This document shows, piece by piece, positions 7,062-14,637 of a stretch of 64,000 nucleotides of DNA (position 1 is the stretch's first letter; each line of letters starts with the position of its first letter). Under the pieces are notes generated by a model. It worked only from the letters and a program-made list of their open reading frames with translations. It was not told the DNA's origin and ran no database searches. A program made the translations under genes and the position numbers. Source of the DNA: Streptomyces jeddahensis (GTDB lineage: Bacteria; Actinomycetota; Actinomycetes; Streptomycetales; Streptomycetaceae); the NCBI RefSeq assembly GCF_001642995.1, contig NZ_LOHS01000114.1:1-64000 (forward strand). Direction: 5' to 3'.

Positions 7062-8150
7062 TCAGCGCCAGCGCCCCCGCTTAGCCTCCATCGCTGCGCG
7101 CCCCTCCGCGCCCTTTCGTTTCCAGTCGCGGCGGATCTCCGCGCGCAGCCGCGCATCCGTTCGGGCGGCGATGCGCTGGTTCTCGCGCAGCAGCTTGCGG
7201 TAGCTGTCGAGGCGGCGCTCGGAGAGGGTGCCGTCCTCGAGGGCCGCGAGGACCGCGCAGCCGGGTTCGGCGGTGTGCGCGCAGTCGTGGAACCGGCAGT
7301 TCCCGGCGAGTTCCTCGATCTCCGTGAACACCTGTCCGACCCCGGCCTCGGCGTCCCACAGGCCCACGCCGCGCAGCCCCGGCGTATCGATGAGGACGCC
7401 GCCGCCCGGCAGGACGAGCAGATTGCGGGTGGTCGTGGTGTGCCGGCCCTTGCCGTCGGCGTCGCGGACGGTCTGCACCTCCATCACGTCGTCGCCGAGC
7501 AGCGCGTTGGCGAGCGTGGACTTGCCCGCACCGGACTGCCCGAGCAGCACGCTCGTGCCGCCCGCGACGACGGCGGCAAGCACGTCGACGCCCTCGCCGG
7601 TCGCGGAGCTGACCGGCAGCACCTGCACACCCGGCGCGGTGGTCTCCACGTCCTGGACTAGGTACGCGAGCGTCGCCGGGTCCGGTACGAGGTCGGCCTT
7701 GGTGAGGACGACGAGGGGCTGGGCGCCGGACTCCCAGGCCAGGGCCAGGAACCGTTCGGCACGTCCGAGGTCGAGCTCGGCCGCGAGCGACACCGCGATG
7801 ATCGCGTGGTCCACATTGGCCGCGAGGATCTGCCCCTCGGACCTCTGGGACGAGGTGGACCGCACGAAGGCGGTACGGCGCGGTAGATACGCCTGTACGA
7901 AGCGGGGGTCGCCGGCCGCGTCCACGGCCGCCCAGTCACCCGTACAGAGGACCCGCATCGGGTCGCGCGGCGTGACGAACGCCGTGTCGGCCCGGACGAC
8001 TCCCTCGGCCATGGCGACATCGCACTGCCCGCGGTCCACGCGCACGACGCGACCGGGCAGCAGGCCCTGTTCGGCGTACGGGGCGAACTCGGCGGCCCAG
8101 CCGTCGTCCCAGCCGTAGGGAGCGAGAGCTGAGGAGATGGTGTTGTTCAA
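7062..8150 (-). CDS. rsgA: RsgA-like ribosome small-subunit-dependent GTPase
   Basis: The 362-residue protein is a circularly permuted GTPase. After an N-terminal OB-fold-like part (GRVVRVDRGQCDV) the motifs come in the order G4 (VLTKADL), G5 (SSATG), G1 (GQSGAGKST), G2 (HTTTT), G3 (DTPG), then the zinc site CRFHDCAHTAEPGC. RsgA acts late in 30S maturation. I chose the TTG at 8148-8150: relatives begin with a short Asn/Ser run before LAPYGWD, and a GAAGGG sequence sits 7 nt upstream. A GTG at 8189 is in frame but gives an unlikely N-terminus. A short leader ORF (8211-8282) and a palindrome (8157-8170) come just before it. Possibly a second copy; the usual rsgA of Streptomyces lies elsewhere. 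Confidence 0.85.
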   Translation of the reverse strand: MNNTISSALAPYGWDDGWAAEFAPYAEQGLLPGRVVRVDRGQCDVAMAEGVVRADTAFVTPRDPMRVLCTGDWAAVDAAGDPRFVQAYLPRRTAFVRSTSSQRSEGQILAANVDHAIIAVSLAAELDLGRAERFLALAWESGAQPLVVLTKADLVPDPATLAYLVQDVETTAPGVQVLPVSSATGEGVDVLAAVVAGGTSVLLGQSGAGKSTLANALLGDDVMEVQTVRDADGKGRHTTTTRNLLVLPGGGVLIDTPGLRGVGLWDAEAGVGQVFTEIEELAGNCRFHDCAHTAEPGCAVLAALEDGTLSERRLDSYRKLLRENQRIAARTDARLRAEIRRDWKRKGAEGRAAMEAKRGRWR

Positions 8151-8156
8151 GGGGGA

Positions 8157-8170
8157 ACCCTTCGAAGGGT
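8157..8170 (-). promoter_or_regulatory. Palindrome covering the rsgA ribosome-binding site
   Basis: ACCCTTCGAAGGGT is a perfect 14-bp palindrome. In RNA it can fold as ACCCT-TCGA-AGGGT, which would pair the GAAGGG that lies 7 nt before the TTG start of rsgA. Sitting between the leader ORF and rsgA, it could gate translation of the GTPase. Confidence 0.4.
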
Positions 8171-8210
8171 GGCCCCGGCACACGCGCACAGGCGTGGAAG
8201 AGGAAAGAGG

Positions 8211-8282
8211 TCAGCCGGAGGCCACGGAGGTGGACTGAACGAACTTCCGGATGCGGGCAGCGCCCAGCGCAACGACAGCCAT
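8211..8282 (-). CDS. 23-residue leader peptide upstream of rsgA
   Basis: A short reading frame begins with ATG at 8282 and ends with TGA at 8211. It is preceded by a near-perfect Shine-Dalgarno sequence, AAGGGAGGT, 7 nt from the ATG, far better than that of rsgA itself. The peptide starts MAVVALGAARIRKF and ends VQSTSVASG: a hydrophobic start, a basic middle and a Ser/Thr tail, too short for a normal protein and without a cysteine or cleavage motif. It stops 60 nt before rsgA. I do not recognise it. The strong SD and its position suggest a regulatory leader peptide; a free small peptide is the alternative. Confidence 0.55.
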   Translation of the reverse strand: MAVVALGAARIRKFVQSTSVASG

Positions 8283-8427
8283 CGGTCACACCTCCCTTTC
8301 CTCACAGCCGACGGCGACGGCCAACAGCCGCCGCGAGAAAGCACACCCAACATAGGGGCGCGCACCCTCTGGCGCCACTGAATATTCGGCGGAGTGTCGG
8401 CCGGGCAAGGATGATGAGGTACTCCCC

Positions 8428-10971
8428 TTAGCTGCGCAACGTCACCGCGAAGCTGCGCCCGTACGCCTGGCGGGCGTTGAACTCCAGACGGGTGCCGCCG
8501 GGGACAGGGGTCACGCGTACCCCGTCGTCCGATGCGACCTCCCACAGCGACCGGCCGCGGAGCAGAACGCTCACCGTGTCCCGGTCCATGGTCGGATCGG
8601 ACACGGCGACGGTGGTCAGGCCGTGGCGCTCGCGCTGCACGAGCACCGAGGCAGGCCCCTCGATGCGCATCCCGGCGGCCTCGTGGCTGCCGGGCGTGAA
8701 GCTGTTGGCGGCCGTCAGGCCGAGGCCGGTGTGGGTGAGGGCCTGCAGGCGCGGGGTGTTCGCCAGGACCTTCAGCGGACCGTCCGTGTACGAGCGCAGG
8801 CGGGACTCGTCCGCGTTCGGCACCAACACGTAGGCCGCGCGGGCGGGTTCGGCTTCGGGCGCCTGGTCGACCGTGATGCCGAAGACGCTCCGGGTCACGG
8901 CGGTGTCCGGGTTCGAGGTGCGGACGATGCGGCGGCTGCGGGTCACCGTGTCCAGGGCGACCCTGACCCCCGGAGTGTCGAGGAAGACATAGCCGACGGC
9001 GGTGCCCTGCGTGGCGTTGGCGTAGCGCAGCCACTGCAGGTCGCCGGTGCCCGTGCCGGTCCAGGGGCGTCCGTCGCGGAGGACCCCGGCTACGGAAACC
9101 TGGTCGTTCGGTGTGGAGATACGGGCGTCGACCGTCGTGGTCACGGCCCGCCTGGCGCCGTCGCCCACTCCCGCCGCGAGCACCACGATCTCGTCGTCGA
9201 GGAGGAACCACGACTTCGTCGCTGTCGCGTTGCGATAGACCACGAAGTCGTCGGGCAGCAGGCCCGCGCCCTTGTCGCGGTAGGGCACGTCGTCGGACTG
9301 CACCCACCCGGCCGTGCCGTACGCCCCGAGGACGGCGCCGCCGGAGTACCGGTTCGTGCCGCGCGGGAAGTAGACGTACGTGTTCTGCGACTCGGACGAC
9401 GACGTGAAGTTCAGCGGGTGGCCGGGATTGTCGTAGTAGGGCTTCCCGTACAGCTCGGGGACCGTGCGCCGCTGCTCGACCGGCGCGGTGACGCCGGCGA
9501 GGCCGTACGGCGAGACGGTGGTGAAGTAGTCGACGCCGTACGCCTGGGTCTGGTCCTGTCCGGAGAGGTAGAGGTAGTACGCGCCGTCGCCCTGGAACCA
9601 CGGCATGAGGTTCTCGCCGCTCATGTACTCGTACTTGCTGATGCGGTCGGAGCTGCGGGCGAGCGCGAAGGCGTAGCCCGGTCTGCGGTGGACCGTCCTG
9701 TCCATCGCGTTGAAGGCGACGCTGCGCGAGGCGGGGTTGAGGTCCGCGGGCTCGATGGTGGCGTCGCCGATGATGTCGGCGTAGCGCACGATGCTGACCG
9801 GGGAGACGAACCCGGCGGGATCGAGGGCGGCGCGCGACGTCGACCGGATGTGCTTGACATAGCTCTTGAGTGCGATGGCGTCGGCGCTGCTCGCGAGCGA
9901 CGAGAGGTCGACGACGGCCTCGACGACCGCCGCGACATCGGCGTAGCCGCCGTCCGTCCGCGAGACCGCCCTTCCCTTGACGATCTCCATCATCCAGCCC
10001 TCGAAGATCAGTGGCGCGAAGCCGTTCTTCACCCAGCCGTGCACGGTGGGCACCAGTTCGTCGCCGTGCGCGAAGCCCGTACCGTCGAGGATCTTGAGGG
10101 TCTGGACGACGCGGACCAGCAGGCCCTTGCCGTAGGAGCCGGTGTAGGCGACGGAGGAGTGCTGGATGAAGGAGCCGTCGGCGTAATGGCCGTCCGTGAC
10201 GCCGTGGCTGAGGCGGTACGGGTCGATCGTGGCGAAGACCGTCAGCTGGTCGATGAGGGCCTTGCGGATGCGCGCGTCGTCGCCGAGGAGCGCGCCCTGC
10301 AGGATCCGGTTGGTGGTGATGTCGGCGAGGTTGGCGCCGGTGTGGAAGCGCGAGGCGAGGTTCACGTCCCCGTCGGTGCCGTTGCGGAGGTAGGCGTCCA
10401 TCGAGGCCACGTAGGCGGGTACGAGGTCCGGGCGGTACGCCGGCACCTGGTCGGAGAGGAGCGCCAGGGTCTTGCTGATGTACTGGGAGAAACCGATCTC
10501 CCAGGAGAACCAGTTGCCGTAGTAGCCCTTGGACTGGTCGCCGTAGTAGCGCTCGTGCAGCCAGACGAGTCCGTCGATCACGCGGCGCTGCACGGCGGTG
10601 TTCTCGTACAGGTCCGATAAGGCGCCGCCCGGTGCGCGTGTCGCGAGGGCGATCTCGTACAGCCGCCGGAAGGCGGTGTTGAGGTTGGCGTCGTTGGTGC
10701 CGAGCACCAGACCGGCGAACAGTTCGCCCGCGCCTGCGGCATCCATGGATTGCAGGTTCGTCCGCGCGGCCCGGTCGATGGCGGCGAGCTTGGCGGCCGT
10801 CTCCGGCCTTGCGTTGGACTCCGGGATCCCGGCGAAGACCGCCACCGTGTTGGCCAGGAGGCGTGCACGGCCCGCGGCGGTGTCGGCGCCGCTCGCGGGC
10901 CCCGAGGGGATCACCGCCATGAGTCCGGCGGCCGACAGGGCGGACAACAGGCGTCTGCGAGTGATCTCCAT
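8428..10971 (-). CDS. Secreted polysaccharide lyase family 8 (hyaluronate/chondroitin/xanthan lyase type)
   Basis: The 847-residue protein begins with a Tat-type signal (MEITRRRLLSALSAAGL, cleavage near ASGA). An alpha/alpha toroid carries the PL8 catalytic residues: Asn in GYYGNWFSWEIG, His and Tyr in SFIQHSSVAYTGSYG, with RYADIIGD nearby. Beta-sandwich domains fill the second half (GENLMPWFQGDGAYYLY; SWFLLDDEIV). PL8 enzymes cleave uronate-containing polysaccharides by beta-elimination; whether the substrate is hyaluronan, chondroitin or xanthan cannot be told. The ATG at 10971 follows GGAGG. Codon 118 is TTA (10618-10620), suggesting bldA-dependent expression. A candidate promoter with a direct repeat lies upstream. 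Confidence 0.88.
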   Translation of the reverse strand: MEITRRRLLSALSAAGLMAVIPSGPASGADTAAGRARLLANTVAVFAGIPESNARPETAAKLAAIDRAARTNLQSMDAAGAGELFAGLVLGTNDANLNTAFRRLYEIALATRAPGGALSDLYENTAVQRRVIDGLVWLHERYYGDQSKGYYGNWFSWEIGFSQYISKTLALLSDQVPAYRPDLVPAYVASMDAYLRNGTDGDVNLASRFHTGANLADITTNRILQGALLGDDARIRKALIDQLTVFATIDPYRLSHGVTDGHYADGSFIQHSSVAYTGSYGKGLLVRVVQTLKILDGTGFAHGDELVPTVHGWVKNGFAPLIFEGWMMEIVKGRAVSRTDGGYADVAAVVEAVVDLSSLASSADAIALKSYVKHIRSTSRAALDPAGFVSPVSIVRYADIIGDATIEPADLNPASRSVAFNAMDRTVHRRPGYAFALARSSDRISKYEYMSGENLMPWFQGDGAYYLYLSGQDQTQAYGVDYFTTVSPYGLAGVTAPVEQRRTVPELYGKPYYDNPGHPLNFTSSSESQNTYVYFPRGTNRYSGGAVLGAYGTAGWVQSDDVPYRDKGAGLLPDDFVVYRNATATKSWFLLDDEIVVLAAGVGDGARRAVTTTVDARISTPNDQVSVAGVLRDGRPWTGTGTGDLQWLRYANATQGTAVGYVFLDTPGVRVALDTVTRSRRIVRTSNPDTAVTRSVFGITVDQAPEAEPARAAYVLVPNADESRLRSYTDGPLKVLANTPRLQALTHTGLGLTAANSFTPGSHEAAGMRIEGPASVLVQRERHGLTTVAVSDPTMDRDTVSVLLRGRSLWEVASDDGVRVTPVPGGTRLEFNARQAYGRSFAVTLRS

Positions 10972-10986
10972 GGCATACCTCCGCCG

Positions 10987-11062
10987 GTGATATGGCGTTG
11001 CAGCGGGCGGAGTCAAGCAGATGCTCCAACCACCTACAAGGGTGCGCGGTTCACCTACAAGG
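10987..11062 (-). promoter_or_regulatory. Promoter of the PL8 lyase with paired direct repeats
   Basis: On the minus strand CCTTGTAGGTG occurs twice (11052-11062 and 11031-11041), 21 bp apart, exactly two helical turns. A TTGACT -35-like hexamer follows at 11011-11016 and a CATATC/TATCAC -10-like region at 10987-10994 (spacing 16-18 bp), about 17 nt before the ATG. The layout fits an activator bound just upstream of -35. Confidence 0.5.
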
Positions 11063-11185
11063 ATGCCCGGTGCGTCGGGGCCTGCGGCCCGCCGCTGGGG
11101 GCGGGCCGATGCCGGCGCGGCACGCCCGGACGCCGCAACGGCGAAGCTCCGCTGGCCGCCGCCCTCCGGCGGTTAGCATCAGGGC

Positions 11186-11710
11186 ATGATCACGGCCCGG
11201 CCGCCGTTCGGCGCACGACGTACCTGCCGCGGTGCCTGCCGCGGTGCGGGCGTGCTGCGCCTCTGCTGGCTGGGCGTGCTTCTCCTCGGCGTGCTCTATG
11301 CCCACGGCATCGGTGTGGAGGGCGCATCGGGGCACGTCTCCCCCGAAACGGTGACCGCCGCGGTCGCCGTCGACCGGAGCGCCGACCTGGTGACCTCATC
11401 GGCCGCCGTCGACCGGCGCCCGCACCTGTTCCCCGCCCCGGGTGGCGCACCCGCCCACGGCACCGATGCGGCCGGTGACCCCGACGGCACGGGTCACCAT
11501 CACGGCGAGGACTCGCCGCATCCCGGAGGCGAATGCCTCTCGGCACAGCCGCAGGACGGTCCGTCCCTCGCCGTTCCCGCCACCGCCTGCACCCCGGACG
11601 TGACCGCGACACACAGCGGGCTGTCCAGCGGCACCGTGTCGCCCGACGGCGCCTGGCGGGGCTCCCACGGTCCGCCGTACTCGGGTCGGACGGCGGTCCT
11701 CCGGATCTAG
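11186..11710 (+). CDS. Small membrane/secreted protein, DUF6153-like
   Basis: The 174-residue protein has an Arg/Cys-rich start, one membrane segment (about 23-40, VLRLCWLGVLLLGVLYAHG) and a long Ala/Gly/Pro/His-rich outer region with a GHHHGED run and two cysteines (GECLSA, TACTP). It ends in LRI. This matches my memory of the DUF6153 family: single N-terminal helix, His/Cys-rich tail and a terminal LRI. The histidine run suggests a metal link, which is inference. It is in the same direction as the cysteine-synthase-like gene but 243 bp before it, so probably separate. Confidence 0.55.
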   Translation: MITARPPFGARRTCRGACRGAGVLRLCWLGVLLLGVLYAHGIGVEGASGHVSPETVTAAVAVDRSADLVTSSAAVDRRPHLFPAPGGAPAHGTDAAGDPDGTGHHHGEDSPHPGGECLSAQPQDGPSLAVPATACTPDVTATHSGLSSGTVSPDGAWRGSHGPPYSGRTAVLRI

Positions 11711-11953
11711 ATCCGACGGCTTGTAGGGACCGTACGCCCATCGAAGACCCGTACGGCCATCAGCATCCGAGCCTCTCCTGTTGCGCGCCTCCCCCGCGGA
11801 CCGGCGTCCTGCACGCCCGTTCCCGTGCATACGAGTCGGCGCCGGGCGAAGAGACGGCTCGGCCTGCCCTGCCCTCAGGTGCCCACGGCACCAAGGGTCC
11901 CTCAGCCGCGATGCCCCGCAGCGCCACCACCGTCTGCCGACGAGAGCGAAACG

Positions 11954-13186
11954 ATGCACTCTCTGATCACCACCACCGCAGAGCCCACCACCGCAGAGCC
12001 CACCACCGCAGAGTCCACCACAGCAGAACCGACAACAGCAGAACCCAGACCGCCCACGACCCCGACCGCCGCCCACACCGCCCTGTCCGCCCTCGTCGGC
12101 AACACCCCCGTCCTGCGCATCGCCCGACCGTTCGTCCCGGGCGGCCGCGGTTTCTGGGCGAAGCTGGAGGGCTTCAACCCCGGGGGGATGAAGGACCGTG
12201 CCGCACTGCACATGGTGGAACGCGCCCGAGCCCGCGGCGACCTGCGGCCCGGCTGCCGGATCATCGAGTCGACCAGCGGCACGCTGGGGCTCGGCCTGAC
12301 CCTGGCTGGCATGGTCCACGGACATCCCGTCACGCTCGTGACCGATCCCGGCCTCGAGCCGCCCATGACGCGGCTGCTCAACGCCTACGGCGCCGAGGTC
12401 GACACCGTCACCGAGCCTCACCCGCGGGGCGGCTGGCAGCAGGCCCGCCTCGACCGCGTGACCGAACTCCTGGCCTCGCACCCCGGTTCCTGGTGCCCCG
12501 ACCAGTACAACAACCCCGACAACACGGCCGCGTACACCTCACTGGCGCTGGAACTCGCCACCCAGCTCGGCCATATCGACGTCCTGGTGTGCAGCGTCGG
12601 CACCGGCGGCCACTCGGCCGGGCTCTCCCGGGTGCTGCGGCAGCTCTACCCGGGCCTGCGCGTCATCGGCGTCGACACCGTCGGCTCGACGATCTTCGGA
12701 CAGCCCGCGCGGCCGCGCCTGATGCGCGGCCTGGGGTCGAGCATCCACCCCCGCAACGTCGCCTACGGGATCTTCAGCGAGGTGCACTGGGTCGCGCCCG
12801 CCGAGGCGGTGTGGGCCTGCCGCCGGCTGGCGGCCGCGCACTACGCCACCGGCGGCTGGAGCGTCGGCGCGGTCGCCCTCGTGGCCGGCTGGGCGGCCGG
12901 GACCCTGCCCGTGGACGCCCGGGTCGCGGCCGTCTTCCCCGACGGGCCGGCGCGTTATCTGTCGACGGTGTACGACGATGAGTACTGCGCGGCGCACGGT
13001 CTGCTCAGCGCCCCGCCCGCCCCGGAACCGGACGAGATCCCCCGCCCCGACGGCCGCGAGGTCACCCGCTGGACCCGGTGCACGACGGTCGTCGACCCCC
13101 TGCCGGTCGCCGCCTCGGACCCCGCCTCAGATCTCCCCTCGGACCCCGCCTCGGAATCCGCCTCGGACGACGAGGTGGCCGGGTGA
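11954..13186 (+). CDS. PLP-dependent cysteine synthase family protein
   Basis: The 410-residue protein has the fold-type II PLP core: LVGNTPVLRI, the Schiff-base lysine in GGMKDRAAL, the substrate loop ESTSGTLGLGL and the phosphate loop GTGGHSAG. It resembles CysK/CBS, but the conserved region is flanked by an N-terminal low-complexity segment of five TTAEP units (from a 15-bp tandem DNA repeat, about 11974-12050) and a Ser/Asp/Pro-rich tail. Its substrate is unknown: cysteine synthesis, desulfhydration or a diamino-acid synthase role are all possible. Start ATG 11954. The TGA overlaps the ATG of the MFS gene (TGATG), so they are translationally coupled and probably act together, perhaps making and exporting an amino-acid-derived product. 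Confidence 0.85.
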   Translation: MHSLITTTAEPTTAEPTTAESTTAEPTTAEPRPPTTPTAAHTALSALVGNTPVLRIARPFVPGGRGFWAKLEGFNPGGMKDRAALHMVERARARGDLRPGCRIIESTSGTLGLGLTLAGMVHGHPVTLVTDPGLEPPMTRLLNAYGAEVDTVTEPHPRGGWQQARLDRVTELLASHPGSWCPDQYNNPDNTAAYTSLALELATQLGHIDVLVCSVGTGGHSAGLSRVLRQLYPGLRVIGVDTVGSTIFGQPARPRLMRGLGSSIHPRNVAYGIFSEVHWVAPAEAVWACRRLAAAHYATGGWSVGAVALVAGWAAGTLPVDARVAAVFPDGPARYLSTVYDDEYCAAHGLLSAPPAPEPDEIPRPDGREVTRWTRCTTVVDPLPVAASDPASDLPSDPASESASDDEVAG

Positions 13187-14502
13187 TGGGCATGCTTCAG
13201 CAGTTCAGGACGTACGAGCGCAGTGTGCGGCTGCTGATGGTGAACCAGTTCACGATCAATCTGGGCTTCTACATGCTGATGCCCTATCTGGCCGCACATC
13301 TGTCGGGCTCGCTCGGTCTCGCCGGATGGGCCGTCGGACTGGTACTCGGCGTACGGAACTTCACGCAGCAGGGCATGTTCCTGGCGGGCGGGGCCCTCGC
13401 CGACCGGCTCGGGTACAAGCCCATGATCGTCGCGGGGTGCGTGCTGCGTACGGCCGGCTTCGCGGCGCTGGGACTCGTCGAATCGCTGCCCGCGCTGGTG
13501 GCCGCCTGCGCGGCCACCGGCCTTGCCGGGGCGCTGTTCAACCCCGCGGTGAGGGCGTATCTGGCGGCGGACGCCGGCGACCGGCGCGTTGAGGCGTTCG
13601 CGCTCTTCAACGTCTTCTACCAGGCCGGGATCCTCGTCGGCCCGCTGGTCGGCATGGCGCTGACGGCCGTGGACTTCCGCGCCACCTGCCTGGTGGCCTC
13701 GGGCGTCTTCGCGCTGCTGAGCATCGTCCAGCTCAGGGAACTGCCGGCGCGCCGGGCCGCAGACAGCAGCGGGGCGGAGAGCGGCACGACGAAGAGCGGC
13801 GATGGACTGCCAGCCGCCGGCGTGGCGGCCCAGCTGCGGGCCGTCGTGTCCAACCGGCCGTTCCTGCTCTTCTCCGCCGCCATGATCGGCTCGTATGTCC
13901 TCTCCTTCCAGGTGTATCTCGCGCTGCCGCTGGAGGCGCGCCGGCTCGGTGGCGACGGCGGTGCCGGTACGGCCGCCACGGCGCTGCTGTTCGCCGTGTC
14001 GGGGCTCGGCACGGTCCTTTTCCAGACCCGGGTGACGGCGTGGTGCAAGGAACGGACGGACCCGGGGCGGGCCCTCGCATGGGGGCTCGCCACGATGGGC
14101 GCGGCGTTCCTGCCCCTGCTGGCGGTGGCGCCGCTGCCCGTACCGGACTCCGGCCTGGGGCGATGGCTCATGGCGAGCGTGCCGCCGTCGCTGTCGGCCA
14201 TGCTGCTGGCGGTCGGCACGATGATCGCGTACCCCTTCGAGATGGACACCATCGTCCGTCTCTCCGGCGACCGTCTCGTCGCCACGCACTACGGGCTCTA
14301 CAACACCATCTGCGGAATCGGCATCACGCTCGGCAACCTGCTGACCGGCGCCGCACTGGACGCGGCCCGCACGGCGGGCCTTCCGGCGCTGCCCTGGCTC
14401 GTGCTGCTCGGGCTCGGCCTCGCCTGCGCCGGGTGCCTGCACGGCCTGCACCGCAGCGGCCGGATCCCCACCCACGCCCGCCCCGAGCCCGTCACCGTGT
14501 AG
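13186..14502 (+). CDS. MFS transporter coupled to the cysteine-synthase-like enzyme
   Basis: The 438-residue membrane protein has about 12 helices. The loop-2/3 signature is GGALADRLGYKPMI, and a charged cytoplasmic linker (ARRAADSSGAESGTTK) sits mid-protein. It resembles drug/metabolite proton antiporters of the MFS. The ATG at 13186 overlaps the stop of the upstream gene, so the pair is one operon. A dispersed repeat follows the gene at 14522-14589. The substrate is not identifiable; the coupling suggests the amino-acid-type product of the upstream enzyme. Confidence 0.85.
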   Translation: MGMLQQFRTYERSVRLLMVNQFTINLGFYMLMPYLAAHLSGSLGLAGWAVGLVLGVRNFTQQGMFLAGGALADRLGYKPMIVAGCVLRTAGFAALGLVESLPALVAACAATGLAGALFNPAVRAYLAADAGDRRVEAFALFNVFYQAGILVGPLVGMALTAVDFRATCLVASGVFALLSIVQLRELPARRAADSSGAESGTTKSGDGLPAAGVAAQLRAVVSNRPFLLFSAAMIGSYVLSFQVYLALPLEARRLGGDGGAGTAATALLFAVSGLGTVLFQTRVTAWCKERTDPGRALAWGLATMGAAFLPLLAVAPLPVPDSGLGRWLMASVPPSLSAMLLAVGTMIAYPFEMDTIVRLSGDRLVATHYGLYNTICGIGITLGNLLTGAALDAARTAGLPALPWLVLLGLGLACAGCLHGLHRSGRIPTHARPEPVTV

Positions 14503-14521
14503 GCCGGTCCGTGTCGCGCGG

Positions 14522-14589
14522 CAGCGCCCTGAAGGGGCGCGGGGCTGTGACATATGCGGCTCCGCCGCGCGGGCGCGACCAGCCACGAT
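14522..14589. repeat. Dispersed Streptomyces intergenic repeat
   Basis: The CAGCGCCCTGAAGGGGCGCG hairpin is followed by GGCTGTGACATATGCGGCTC and CGCCGCGCGGGCGCGACCAG. From memory this composite repeat recurs between genes in many Streptomyces genomes. Here it separates the convergent MFS and radical SAM genes and may act as a bidirectional terminator. Confidence 0.6.
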
Positions 14590-14637
14590 GGTGCCGCAGA
14601 CGATCGACAGCACATCGCTGCACCCCCAGCGGAGCGC

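Noticed and set aside
8623..10620. 665-codon plus-strand frame inside the PL8 region
   Set aside because: Antisense shadow; no signal peptide or domain, Val/Gly/Arg-rich.
8147..11029. A very long reading frame (960 codons) in another minus-strand frame over the PL8 gene
   Set aside because: High GC gives long open shadow frames. This one is Arg/Pro/His-rich and domain-free, while the overlapping PL8 frame is clearly coding.
11533..12981. 482-codon plus-strand frame overlapping the cysteine-synthase-like gene
   Set aside because: Different frame of a well-supported PLP enzyme gene; no homology signature.
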